Shown here: in pieces, positions 39,595-48,771 of the stretch
How the letters are laid out: every line of letters starts with the position of its first letter
Numbering within the stretch: the stretch's first letter is position 1
Source: an uncultured Woeseiaceae bacterium
GTDB lineage: Bacteria; Pseudomonadota; Gammaproteobacteria; Steroidobacterales; Woeseiaceae
Assembly (NCBI GenBank): GCA_947259285.1
Contig: CAMYMR010000013.1
Location: 16,189-80,188 of the forward strand
Direction: 5' to 3'
DNA: 64,000 nucleotides
Notes under the pieces: model-generated
Seen by the model: only the letters and a program-made list of their open reading frames with translations
The model's database searches: none
Told to the model about the DNA's origin: nothing
Position numbers and translations under genes: made by a program

Positions 39595-41121
39595 ATGGCG
39601 AACTCCGATTTGAGCACCACCACCAGCGTTAAAGACGTCAAGCAGCTGGGGATCTGGGCTGCGCTGGCCAGCCTGTCCTATGTCTTCTGGATTTGCGGGG
39701 CCATGGAAATGGTCGAGCGCCTGGCCTACTACGGCGTTCGGCAGGTCTCCAGCCTGTATGCAACCGACGCAGCCTCGAACGGCGGCCTCGGCCTGACCGG
39801 CGCGGATGTCGGCATCATCTTCCTGTTCTGGGCGCTGATGCAGTCTTTCGTTCCGGTATTTACCGGCGGCATCTCCGATCGTGTCGGCTACAAGGAAACG
39901 ATTTTCGCGTCGACCGTCTTCAAGATTCTCGGCTACCTGCTGATGGCCTGGTTCCCCACCTTCTGGGGGTTCATGGCGGGTGCCCTTGTGCTTGCCTTTG
40001 GTACCGGAATATTCAAGCCGGGCATCCAGGCCACCATCGTGAAGTCGACGAGCCGCGAGAACAGCTCCATGGCGTGGGGCGTTTTTTATCAGACTGTGAA
40101 CATCGGCGGTTTTATCGGACCGCTGCTCGCGGCACAGCTGCGGCAGCTGGAATGGTCCCACGTCTTCTACGCGTGTGCCGGCATTATCTCGATCAACTTC
40201 CTGCTGCTCCTGACCTACAAGGAACAGGACAAGGAAGAGCGGCTCGCACACCGTGCGAAAGTGAAATCCGGCGGAATCAGGGAAGTCAGTCTCTGGCGGG
40301 ACAGCCTCGGCGAACTGCTGCGACCGATAATGATCTGGTACATGATCCTGTTTTCGGGATTCTGGTTCATGCTGATGGCGTTCTGGGACGTGGCGCCGCT
40401 TTATTTCCGCGACTGGGTTGATACGTCGGTGATGGTGCAGCATCTGTTTGGCGCCGACGGCACCTCGAACCCAGCCCTTATATTCCTGCTCGGCATGACG
40501 CAGGACGGTCAGAGAATTCAGCCGGAGGGCCTCGTCAACCTCAATGCCATGATGATCATGATCTTCTGTTTCATCGTCGCCGGCTGGAGCGCATTGATGA
40601 AGGCGACCAATTCGATGGCAGTAGGAACATTCCTGGCGGCCGCCGCGCTGCTGACTATCGGTGGCTTCAACTACGTCTGGATCATGGTGCTGGCCATCGT
40701 CTGTTTCTCGATGGGTGAAATGCTCTCCAGTCCGAAAAGTTCAGAGTACCTTGGCAACATCGCGCCGCAGCAGAAGAAAGCGATGTACCTGGGATTCAGC
40801 CAGCTCCCGATCGGCATCGGCTGGTCACTCGAAGGCTTTCTCGGTCAGTACCTCTATGGGAAATTCGGGTCCAAGGACACCATCTCGCGAGATGAACTGC
40901 TCGATCGGGGAATCGCACAGCCCGACATCGATGCGGTACCTATTGGCGAGGCCTTCCAGAAGCTAATCGAGGTATCGGGACAGTCGGCCGAGGCGCTGAC
41001 GGCCGAAATGTATGCCGCGAACAACGTCGGCACGGCCTGGTACATCATGGGTGCGGTGGGGCTGGTTGCAGCGGCAGGGCTTTATGCTTACGGCCGCTGG
41101 ACGTATCAGCTCAAGGAGTAG
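39595..41121 (+). CDS. POT/MFS-family transporter
   Basis: Multi-TM; MEMVERLAYYGVRQ; GGISDRVGYKETI; GTGIFKPGIQATI. Confidence 0.82.
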   Translation: MANSDLSTTTSVKDVKQLGIWAALASLSYVFWICGAMEMVERLAYYGVRQVSSLYATDAASNGGLGLTGADVGIIFLFWALMQSFVPVFTGGISDRVGYKETIFASTVFKILGYLLMAWFPTFWGFMAGALVLAFGTGIFKPGIQATIVKSTSRENSSMAWGVFYQTVNIGGFIGPLLAAQLRQLEWSHVFYACAGIISINFLLLLTYKEQDKEERLAHRAKVKSGGIREVSLWRDSLGELLRPIMIWYMILFSGFWFMLMAFWDVAPLYFRDWVDTSVMVQHLFGADGTSNPALIFLLGMTQDGQRIQPEGLVNLNAMMIMIFCFIVAGWSALMKATNSMAVGTFLAAAALLTIGGFNYVWIMVLAIVCFSMGEMLSSPKSSEYLGNIAPQQKKAMYLGFSQLPIGIGWSLEGFLGQYLYGKFGSKDTISRDELLDRGIAQPDIDAVPIGEAFQKLIEVSGQSAEALTAEMYAANNVGTAWYIMGAVGLVAAAGLYAYGRWTYQLKE

Positions 41122-41126
41122 TCCGC

Positions 41127-41366
41127 TCAGGTCGCCTGTTTTTCGTCGGATCCCGCAGGATGATCATTGCCGCTGCCCTTGTTGCTGCCTGCGCTGCGCC
41201 AGATCGACACGACAACCGATGCGATTACCGATACAAGCCCCATCGCGAGGTAGACCGGACTCATCGGCGCATCGAAGCCCAGGTAGAATACGCCCATGAT
41301 AAAACAGGCGCCCATGGCAGCGTATACGGTGGGCAGCGATTTGTAGATGGGTTCAGGCAACCACAT
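41127..41366 (-). CDS. Small two-TM hypothetical protein
   Basis: ORF with two hydrophobic segments downstream of transporter. Confidence 0.55.
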   Translation of the reverse strand: MWLPEPIYKSLPTVYAAMGACFIMGVFYLGFDAPMSPVYLAMGLVSVIASVVVSIWRSAGSNKGSGNDHPAGSDEKQAT

Positions 41367-41429
41367 GATTTGACACTCGTTTATTGCACAATACTACGCC
41401 AAATCATGCGTGAAAACAGCAGGTTTAGC

Positions 41430-41445
41430 TGTGATGCGGGTCACG
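41430..41445. promoter_or_regulatory. CRP-like site
   Basis: TGTGA-TGCGGG-TCACG, ~65 bp upstream of 41366. Confidence 0.4.
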
Positions 41446-41490
41446 CAAACAGCGGCTCTGCCGTAGAGGCGGTCGCAACCTTCTGTCGCG

Positions 41491-44400
41491 CTAGGCGTAA
41501 TCCTGCGCGACATCCTCGATGCATTCTATCGCTCGTATGACACCCTGCTCCGCCAGCGCGCCCGGGTCCGACTTGATTGCCCGGTACAGTTCGGCACCGC
41601 TCCCCTGCCATGCGAGACCTTCGATCCCGATCCAGGTATTGCGTTTTTCCTTTGCTTCATACATGGCGGCATCGGCGACCCCAAGCACCTCCTCCCAGGA
41701 GAAGAGATCGGGGCGTTCCTTGAGGAACGGGTAGGATGCATAGCCGATGGACGTGGTAATCCTCGCGACCTGGCCGTCGCCGACTGGAAATACCCGATCC
41801 GACAGGCTGTGCCGAAGGCGCTCGGCGAGATTGGCCGAATATTCGCGATTGGTCTCGCGCGCGACGATCAGGAACTCGTCGCCGCCCCATCGAATGACAT
41901 CGTCCGATTTGCGGCATGCCTCGAGTAATACGTCACGGATCTGCAACAACAGGCGGTCGCCGGCCTCGTGGCCGCAGTTGTCGTTGACCGGTTTGAAATT
42001 GTCGAGATCCACCATCAGGAAAGACAGGTCGTTGTTGCCGCAGGGCCGCATGGTTTCCGTGCCGTCGCGATAATGGCGCAGAACGAGGTCCACGTCTTTG
42101 CCGATTTGCTGGAACAGGTAACGCCGGTTTCTCAAGCCCGTCAGCGGGTCTGTCGTACTTGCTTCCAGCAGCTTCGAGTTGACGACCTTGAGGTCCCTGT
42201 TGCGCGTATTGAGTTCCTCGGTGCGCTCCTCGACTTCGTGCTCGAGACGCCGGCTGTATTCGAATTCTCGCTGCAATTTGGCCTGCTGGCTGCGCCAGAA
42301 AAGCAGAATGGCCGAGAATGCGAAAGTGACATACAGCAAATACGCCCACCAGGTCTTCCAGGGTGCATGGGCGACCGTCAACGGCAATTCAATGCCGGCC
42401 TCGCTCCATACGCCATCGCTGTTCGCGGCGCGTACCTTTAACACGTAATCTCCGCCGTCGAGGTTTGTGTAGGTGATGCGCCGCTCATTGCCAGCATCGA
42501 CCCAATCTTTGTCGAAGCCCTCGAGCATGTACGAGTAGCGATTCTCCTTCGGCGCAGTGAAATCCAGCGCAGAGACACCAAAGGTGATTACGTCATCCTG
42601 ATAGCCGAGGTCCAGCCCTGGAATCAGCTCGTAGGGCTGATCGGATGCGACCGGTTCGTTAATGATTGACAATGATGTCAACACGACCGGAGGCGGCGTT
42701 GTGTTCAGTTCGAGATCGGCCGGGTCAAACTTGTTGAAACCATTCGCGCCACCAAAGTACAAGGTTCCGTCAGGGCTTGCGTAATTGGACCCGAAGTTGA
42801 ACTCCTCACCCTGCAATCCCTGACTTTCATGGTAGTACCTGACCTGCCCTGTGCCGGGGTTGAAACTCGTCAGCCCCTGTGTCGATGAGACCCAGAGATT
42901 CCCATTCCTGTCTGACTCGATGCCGTAGATGGCGGTACGCGGAACCCCGGCTGGCGTGATGACTTCCAGAGCGCGAGTTCCGTCGTCAGACGACGACTTC
43001 GCCAATACGCGGTCCAGTCCCTGGCGGGTGCCGACCCAGAGCCGGCCCAGCGGATCGACATGCAGAGAATAAATCGTGTTGGCACTAAGGCTCGAGGGGT
43101 TGTCCAGTTCGTGTTCGATTTGATGCCACGCTCCGGTCCTGGGATCACGGTAGTTGAGTCCGCCGCCATCGGTACCTACCCATATGACACCGTCCCGGTC
43201 CTGAGCAAGTGCCGTCGCCCGCTCGCTGGATAATCCGTTGCCATCCGCTGGATCGTATCCGAAATTCGTAAATTGGCCGCTCTTCGGCTCCAGGCGGCTC
43301 ACTCCGCCACCGAAGGTGCCGATCCAGATGTGGCCGGACCTGTCCTGCAGCAATGACATGACGCCATTGGCCGCGAGACTGTTCGGGTTGCTTGGGTCGT
43401 GACGGTAGGTACGGGCTTTGCCTGTCACCGGATCGATTCGGCTCAAGCCGCCGCGCATCGTGCCAGCCCAGATATACCCGTTTCGATCCGTGATCATAGC
43501 CATGACACGATCGCCGCCAATGCTTTCGCTGTCGGACGGATCGTGCCCAATGTGTCGAACAGAATGGCCATCCCTGGCAATGACATTTATGCCGCCACCG
43601 AAAGTACCTACCCAGGTGTTGCCATCGTAGTCTTCCGTAAATGCGGTTACGTTCGGATTACTGAAGCGCTGCGGGCCGGTCGTCGCCGGTTTGTAATGAC
43701 CAAACGACCAGGAGCGCGGATTCCATTTGCTGATCGCGCCCGTAAGCGTACCGAACCAGAGCAAGCCACCCCGGTCCTGGTAGATCGAAAAAATACTGTC
43801 TGCGCTGATGCTCGCCGGGTCGGCCGGGTCGTTCCGGTACGTCGTGAACCCACCCGTTTCAACATCCATCAGATTCAGCCCGGCATCGGTTCCAACCCAT
43901 AGTCGATTACTGTCGTCCTCAAAAAGCGAGGCCACCATATTGCTGCTCAGGCTTGTCGGCACGGCGGGATCATGGACATAGGAGCGCACCGCTCCGGTTT
44001 CCGGATCAACAGCCATCAACCCGGACTTTTCGGTGCCCACCCAGAGCGTGTTGTCACTGGCAATCAATAAACTGCGTATGGTGGTATCCGCGAGATTTGC
44101 AGCGCCCGACACCTTGGTGTCGAGCCTGGTGATTCGGCCCGTCGCCAGTTCGAGCCGGTTGAGGCCGCCTCTTACCCCGACCCAGAGAGAGCCTTTTCCG
44201 TCCAGAGCCAGTGCGAAAACCTCGTTGCTGGATAGCGAGGCCGGATCATCGGCCCGGTTTACGAAATGGGTGATTTCGTTGGTCGCGGTATTCAGCCGGT
44301 CGAGACCCGAGTCGCGTGTTCCGATCCAGACGTAGCCATCGTCTCCAGCCAGTACGGTGCGAATCTCGTCTGTGGCGAGCGAACGATCGTAGCCCTCGGC

Positions 44401-44802
44401 GTGGCGGAAATTGCGCATGCTGTCGGTCGCCGGATCCCAACGCGATACGCCGCCGCCATCCGTCGCGATCCAGAGCGTGCCGTCTTCGGCGACGTCGAGA
44501 TCCCGTATGAAATCACTGGCGAGTGCGTTGGGGTTGCCTCGTTCGTGACGGTAGTGTTTGAACGTGAAGCCGTCGTAACGATCGAGCCCGCTCTCTGTCG
44601 CGAACCACATAAAACCTGAATGATCCTGCTCGATGGCCATGACGGAGCCTTGCGCCAGGCCGTCAGCAACCGTAATGCGATCAAAATGCATCGTATTGGC
44701 GCCGAACGAGTGGGCGAAAACCCGGCCACAGAACGCCAGCATTAGCAGCAGCAGTACTGTCAATGCCAGGCGTTCAGTAGCTTGCGGAAGTCGCGTCGTC
44801 AT
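41491..44802 (-). CDS. Periplasmic propeller (Reg_prop) + Y_Y_Y + TM + GGDEF diguanylate cyclase
   Basis: Repeated W(V/I)GT..GGL/GLDRL blades; canonical RWGGDEFLIVARE. Confidence 0.92.
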   Translation of the reverse strand: MTTRLPQATERLALTVLLLLMLAFCGRVFAHSFGANTMHFDRITVADGLAQGSVMAIEQDHSGFMWFATESGLDRYDGFTFKHYRHERGNPNALASDFIRDLDVAEDGTLWIATDGGGVSRWDPATDSMRNFRHAEGYDRSLATDEIRTVLAGDDGYVWIGTRDSGLDRLNTATNEITHFVNRADDPASLSSNEVFALALDGKGSLWVGVRGGLNRLELATGRITRLDTKVSGAANLADTTIRSLLIASDNTLWVGTEKSGLMAVDPETGAVRSYVHDPAVPTSLSSNMVASLFEDDSNRLWVGTDAGLNLMDVETGGFTTYRNDPADPASISADSIFSIYQDRGGLLWFGTLTGAISKWNPRSWSFGHYKPATTGPQRFSNPNVTAFTEDYDGNTWVGTFGGGINVIARDGHSVRHIGHDPSDSESIGGDRVMAMITDRNGYIWAGTMRGGLSRIDPVTGKARTYRHDPSNPNSLAANGVMSLLQDRSGHIWIGTFGGGVSRLEPKSGQFTNFGYDPADGNGLSSERATALAQDRDGVIWVGTDGGGLNYRDPRTGAWHQIEHELDNPSSLSANTIYSLHVDPLGRLWVGTRQGLDRVLAKSSSDDGTRALEVITPAGVPRTAIYGIESDRNGNLWVSSTQGLTSFNPGTGQVRYYHESQGLQGEEFNFGSNYASPDGTLYFGGANGFNKFDPADLELNTTPPPVVLTSLSIINEPVASDQPYELIPGLDLGYQDDVITFGVSALDFTAPKENRYSYMLEGFDKDWVDAGNERRITYTNLDGGDYVLKVRAANSDGVWSEAGIELPLTVAHAPWKTWWAYLLYVTFAFSAILLFWRSQQAKLQREFEYSRRLEHEVEERTEELNTRNRDLKVVNSKLLEASTTDPLTGLRNRRYLFQQIGKDVDLVLRHYRDGTETMRPCGNNDLSFLMVDLDNFKPVNDNCGHEAGDRLLLQIRDVLLEACRKSDDVIRWGGDEFLIVARETNREYSANLAERLRHSLSDRVFPVGDGQVARITTSIGYASYPFLKERPDLFSWEEVLGVADAAMYEAKEKRNTWIGIEGLAWQGSGAELYRAIKSDPGALAEQGVIRAIECIEDVAQDYA

Positions 44803-44894
44803 TCCGTCCCGTTATGAGGCTCGTTTTCAGCAGATAACTTATAGAAATATCGCCGGTTTGGCCGTTTTCTTGACGTTGAACTGTGAACCTCGTC

Positions 44895-46763
44895 TCAAAA
44901 GATTGGCGATTCGGCAAAGCGAGTCTGGAATTCATCGCCGCTGATCGCAGCACAGTGGTAGTAACCCTGACACTCTTCCGATCCCCATTCCTGCACCATC
45001 TGCAGCTGCTCGCGTGTCTCCACGCCTTCGGCAATAACCGTCGCGTCGAGGCCGTGGGCCAGCAAGACCATACCCGATGCGATCGCTTCACCGCGGCTGT
45101 CGCTCGATTCCCCGCTAATGTAGGAGCGGTCGATCTTGACAACATCGATGGGCAAGTCCTTCAGGTAGCTGATCGCAGACTGGCCAGTGCCAAAATCGTC
45201 AACGGAGATGCGTACGCCGAGCGACTTCAGCTTGTGCACCGAATCGATGATCTCGGTTCGTTGATTGAGTACGCCGCGCTCACTGAGTTCGAGTTCCAGA
45301 AGTTCCGGAGACAGGTCGTTCTCGCGTAACACCCGCTCAACGGTAGCAACGATGTCCCCGCGTAAAAACTGGCAAAGCGACAGATTGACGGCAATGCGAA
45401 TCGGCTTCATGCCGGAATCGATCCAGTGCCGAAGCTGCTGGCACGCGGTCGTCAGGACGAATTCACCGATCTCGTGCATGAGCCCGGTGGCTTCCGCGAT
45501 CGGCACAAACAGTGCAGGCGAAATCATACCTTGCTTCGGATGGTGCCAGCGCAACAGTGCCTCGGCTGCAACGATCTCACCCGTATTGGCGTCTGCAATA
45601 GGCTGATACGCCAGCTTCAGCTCTTTCTTTCGGACGGCCTTGCGCAGCATGACGTCCAGCGCCAGGATTTCATGGCTGCCGGATTTCCCCAGGTCCGAGA
45701 AGAACTGGAAGCGGCTGCCGAGTTGCTGAACGTCCAGCATGGTTGACTCGGCATTCTGCATGAGCTCATCGACGTTTTCGCAGTCACGAGGATGCAAAGC
45801 CGCGCCGATGCTGACGGTCAGGTAGATACTCTGACCCGCGACTTCGAACGGCTCCTCGAGCTCCCGCGTGATTGACAGGGCTGCCTGTTCGATATGGGTC
45901 TTGTCGCCGTGAGAAATGAGCAGCCCGAATCGCGCGCCGCCGAGCCTGCCCGCGATCGCAGTTACCGAACCGGAAGCGATGTCGCCGATGACTTCCCGTT
46001 TTCGCAGGCAATTCCTCAGACGATCGGCGAACTGGCTCAGAAGGACATTCGCATTCTGGTGGCCGACCGCCTCGTTGACCAGTCGAAATCGATCGATGCC
46101 GATGGCCAGCAAGCAGAGATTCTGGTCTTCAGAACCTCGGCCGCTGGTCGCTTTGTGCAACAGACTTCGGAAGTTTTCGACATTCGGTAACTTCGTTAAC
46201 GGGTCCAGACCCGCATTCTTGGCTTGCGAACTGGCTGCCTGAGATACCCTAATGTTCAATTCGTCGAGTCGGGCATTGGCGAGCCGGAGCGCGTTGGCGG
46301 TGCGCTGTGATTGCACCGTTTTGGCAACGCGCCTCGCGATCAGGCCCCAGTCGTAAGGGCGCCGCACGATATCTGCAACATCCGACCTCGCCGCTACCGC
46401 AACATCGTTACTGTCCTGGCACAACGCGATCAACGGAATATCGGTAACGCAGTGCTTACGAAGGCTTTCGAGTACCGACGTCCGGCGGGAGCTGCCGCAA
46501 TTCGCGTCAGCGATTACAACGGCCGGTTCAATTTTCGACAGAACTCGCATTGCTTCGTCCAGCGTGCTGGCAATCTCCACCCCAAAGCCTTCCTGCCGCA
46601 GCCAGCGTGGCGCCCATTGTTGTGACTGGTTATCGCGAGATACCAGCAGAACCACGTCGCCGGTTTGCTCCGTCGCGTTTCTCTCCGGTCCAATGACCGG
46701 AACTTCGGCGGCCGACTGCTCCCCGAACGGCAGCCTGACGACTTTTCTTAGTGCTGCTCTCAT
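44895..46763 (-). CDS. GGDEF-EAL protein, degenerate GGDEF (GGARF), intact EAL motifs
   Basis: LGGARFGLL; AAEALLRW; DDFGTGQSAISYL; IAEGVET. Confidence 0.9.
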   Translation of the reverse strand: MRAALRKVVRLPFGEQSAAEVPVIGPERNATEQTGDVVLLVSRDNQSQQWAPRWLRQEGFGVEIASTLDEAMRVLSKIEPAVVIADANCGSSRRTSVLESLRKHCVTDIPLIALCQDSNDVAVAARSDVADIVRRPYDWGLIARRVAKTVQSQRTANALRLANARLDELNIRVSQAASSQAKNAGLDPLTKLPNVENFRSLLHKATSGRGSEDQNLCLLAIGIDRFRLVNEAVGHQNANVLLSQFADRLRNCLRKREVIGDIASGSVTAIAGRLGGARFGLLISHGDKTHIEQAALSITRELEEPFEVAGQSIYLTVSIGAALHPRDCENVDELMQNAESTMLDVQQLGSRFQFFSDLGKSGSHEILALDVMLRKAVRKKELKLAYQPIADANTGEIVAAEALLRWHHPKQGMISPALFVPIAEATGLMHEIGEFVLTTACQQLRHWIDSGMKPIRIAVNLSLCQFLRGDIVATVERVLRENDLSPELLELELSERGVLNQRTEIIDSVHKLKSLGVRISVDDFGTGQSAISYLKDLPIDVVKIDRSYISGESSDSRGEAIASGMVLLAHGLDATVIAEGVETREQLQMVQEWGSEECQGYYHCAAISGDEFQTRFAESPIF

Positions 46764-46810
46764 GAAACTTCTCCCTTAATTCATGAAATTCGATTCGTCT
46801 TGATAAGGAC

Positions 46811-48514
46811 TTAGTCGTCGATTATCGCGATCGATCCACTGGAGGTTTCATAGAGCGAGTTGTAGTTGGTCACCGCATCGGTCCACAGATAAGCGTCTGT
46901 CCAGAGATAAGAGTCCGTCCAGAGGTAGCCGTTGGTCCAGAGATACCCTTCCGTCCACAGATAGCCATCCGTCCAGAGATAGCCGTCGGTCCAGAGGTAA
47001 CCGTCGGTCCAGAGGTAGCTGTTCGTCCAGAGGTAGCCTTTGGTCCAGAGGTAGCCGGCGCCCCAGGTTGTGTCACCCCAGAGCTTGGCAGTGTCTTCGA
47101 CGAGGATCACTGAACCTTCATCGGAGCGCGCCATCAACGGCGACAGCGCCTGACCGGAGACACTGCCGGTCTCGTTCAAAGCCGCGTCGACATCGAGCAC
47201 GCCGGCTCCAACAGCGGTTGGATCAGCGTCGAATTTGCGCGCCGAACGCATCAGGCGCGCTTTGATCGTGGCCGGCGAAAGACCCGGGTTCTTCTGCAGC
47301 ATCATCGCCGCGGTCGCCGCGACCATCGGCGTTGCCATGCTCGTACCCGAGATTTCGAGGTAACTGGCGCCACATATCACGATGTTGTGGTTACCGTCGT
47401 AGCACTTCACGGCACGACTCGGCAGGTCACCCAGCAGCTTCGAGTCGTAAGAAATGGTCGATACGACCTTGTTGCCAGGCGCGATGAGGTCGGGCTTCAG
47501 TACGTGATCACCAAGCGTCGGACCCATGGATGAGTAGGTCGACACGAAATCATCACTGAAATCATCGCCGGTCTCCTTGTCGGTCAACGATCCAACCGTA
47601 ATGACTTTGCGCGAGTTCGCGGGGCTCGAGATCGTCATGTGGCCATCACGGCCATAGTTGCCTGCGGCAACCACAACGACGATTCCCGCATCCCAAACCT
47701 GCTCAACGGCAAGCACCAGCGGGTCCGTTGCATTGGATTCTTCGACGGCCTTGCCGATCGACATATTGACGACTTCGACATCGAAGTAGTCGCCATAGCT
47801 CAGAAGCCAGTCGAGCGCCGCAATCGTGTCAGACGCAATGCCGCGGCCGTCACCGTCGAGCACTCGCAGAGACAGCAGATTTGCCGAGGGAGCAACGCCC
47901 TTGACCTGGCCTGATGAAGCCCGGCCGCTACCGGAAATGATGCCGGCAACGTGCGTGCCATGACCGAGCTCGTCGCTACGCGAGCTGTCATTGTAATCTT
48001 CGATCTCGTCGTCGTCCGTTTCTGGCGCAGGAAACGCGCCGTTCAGGAAACTGTATTGCCGGATCGATGCATCCAGATCGGAGTGATTACCCACGCCCGA
48101 ATCGATGATCGCAACGCCAACGCCGTTGCCCTCGAACGTCAGATTGTCGGAACCAGAGGATGGCACGTTTGCTGTCTTGTGAGCGGCGGATTTTTCCGGC
48201 TGGGTCGGGGCGATCGACAACAGGTACGCCATGCCGAAGGTCTCACGGTCAGGGGCGACGAACTTGACCCCTTTGCCCTTCTCGAGGCTCTTGAGAGCAT
48301 TCTCGGAGATCGAGATTGCGCGCATGTTGAAGTTCTTGAACTCGCGCTTGGTCTTCGCGCCGAGTGCCTTGACGCGGTCTTTTTCGGCCTTACTCGGCTT
48401 TTGGTCATAGACGACGATTACGTCGACCTTGTCGGTCTTGGCCGCATAGCCGGCCGGAGCCAGGAAAATGGCAAGTACGATAAACAGCGTAGTGGCGACA
48501 TTCTTGAGGTTCAT
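46811..48514 (-). CDS. S8 subtilase A with C-terminal YLWT hexapeptide array
   Basis: Asp (AIIDSGVG), His (GHGTHVAG), Ser (SGTSMATP); signal peptide; 10 YLWT units. Confidence 0.93.
   Translation of the reverse strand: MNLKNVATTLFIVLAIFLAPAGYAAKTDKVDVIVVYDQKPSKAEKDRVKALGAKTKREFKNFNMRAISISENALKSLEKGKGVKFVAPDRETFGMAYLLSIAPTQPEKSAAHKTANVPSSGSDNLTFEGNGVGVAIIDSGVGNHSDLDASIRQYSFLNGAFPAPETDDDEIEDYNDSSRSDELGHGTHVAGIISGSGRASSGQVKGVAPSANLLSLRVLDGDGRGIASDTIAALDWLLSYGDYFDVEVVNMSIGKAVEESNATDPLVLAVEQVWDAGIVVVVAAGNYGRDGHMTISSPANSRKVITVGSLTDKETGDDFSDDFVSTYSSMGPTLGDHVLKPDLIAPGNKVVSTISYDSKLLGDLPSRAVKCYDGNHNIVICGASYLEISGTSMATPMVAATAAMMLQKNPGLSPATIKARLMRSARKFDADPTAVGAGVLDVDAALNETGSVSGQALSPLMARSDEGSVILVEDTAKLWGDTTWGAGYLWTKGYLWTNSYLWTDGYLWTDGYLWTDGYLWTEGYLWTNGYLWTDSYLWTDAYLWTDAVTNYNSLYETSSGSIAIIDD
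46874..47053 (-). repeat. In-frame 18-bp repeat array: 10 x YLWT[K/N/D/E][G/S/A]
   Basis: Read from translation; synonymous variation between units. Confidence 0.95.
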
Positions 48515-48607
48515 TGTGTGCTTCCGTGGAGTGACTCTATGGAAGCCATTAAACCTGCTAACGCGATGCGGGAGAGGTGCAGATCCGTAGACAGTCCTGA
48601 CTTGATT

Positions 48608-48623
48608 TGTGACCTGCGTCACA
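48608..48623. promoter_or_regulatory. CRP/Vfr-like site upstream of subtilase A
   Basis: TGTGA-CCTGCG-TCACA, ~95-110 bp upstream of ATG at 48514. Confidence 0.6.
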
Positions 48624-48771
48624 TAATGTGCGCGTTAAATACAACGGTAACTTTTAGCAGTTCGACGGCGCCGGGCACGGCCAACGGCAGACCAAAGCTT
48701 GAAAAGATGTTGTCTTTTTCCGGGCCTTGCAGTATTAAAATCCAGCCCGGACGCAGCCGCTAAATGGTCTG

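Noticed and set aside
46870-47076. Shifted-frame ORF TSGPTATSGRTAT... over the YLWT array of subtilase A
   Set aside because: Alternate-frame readout of the 18-bp repeat; the subtilase frame is the coding one.
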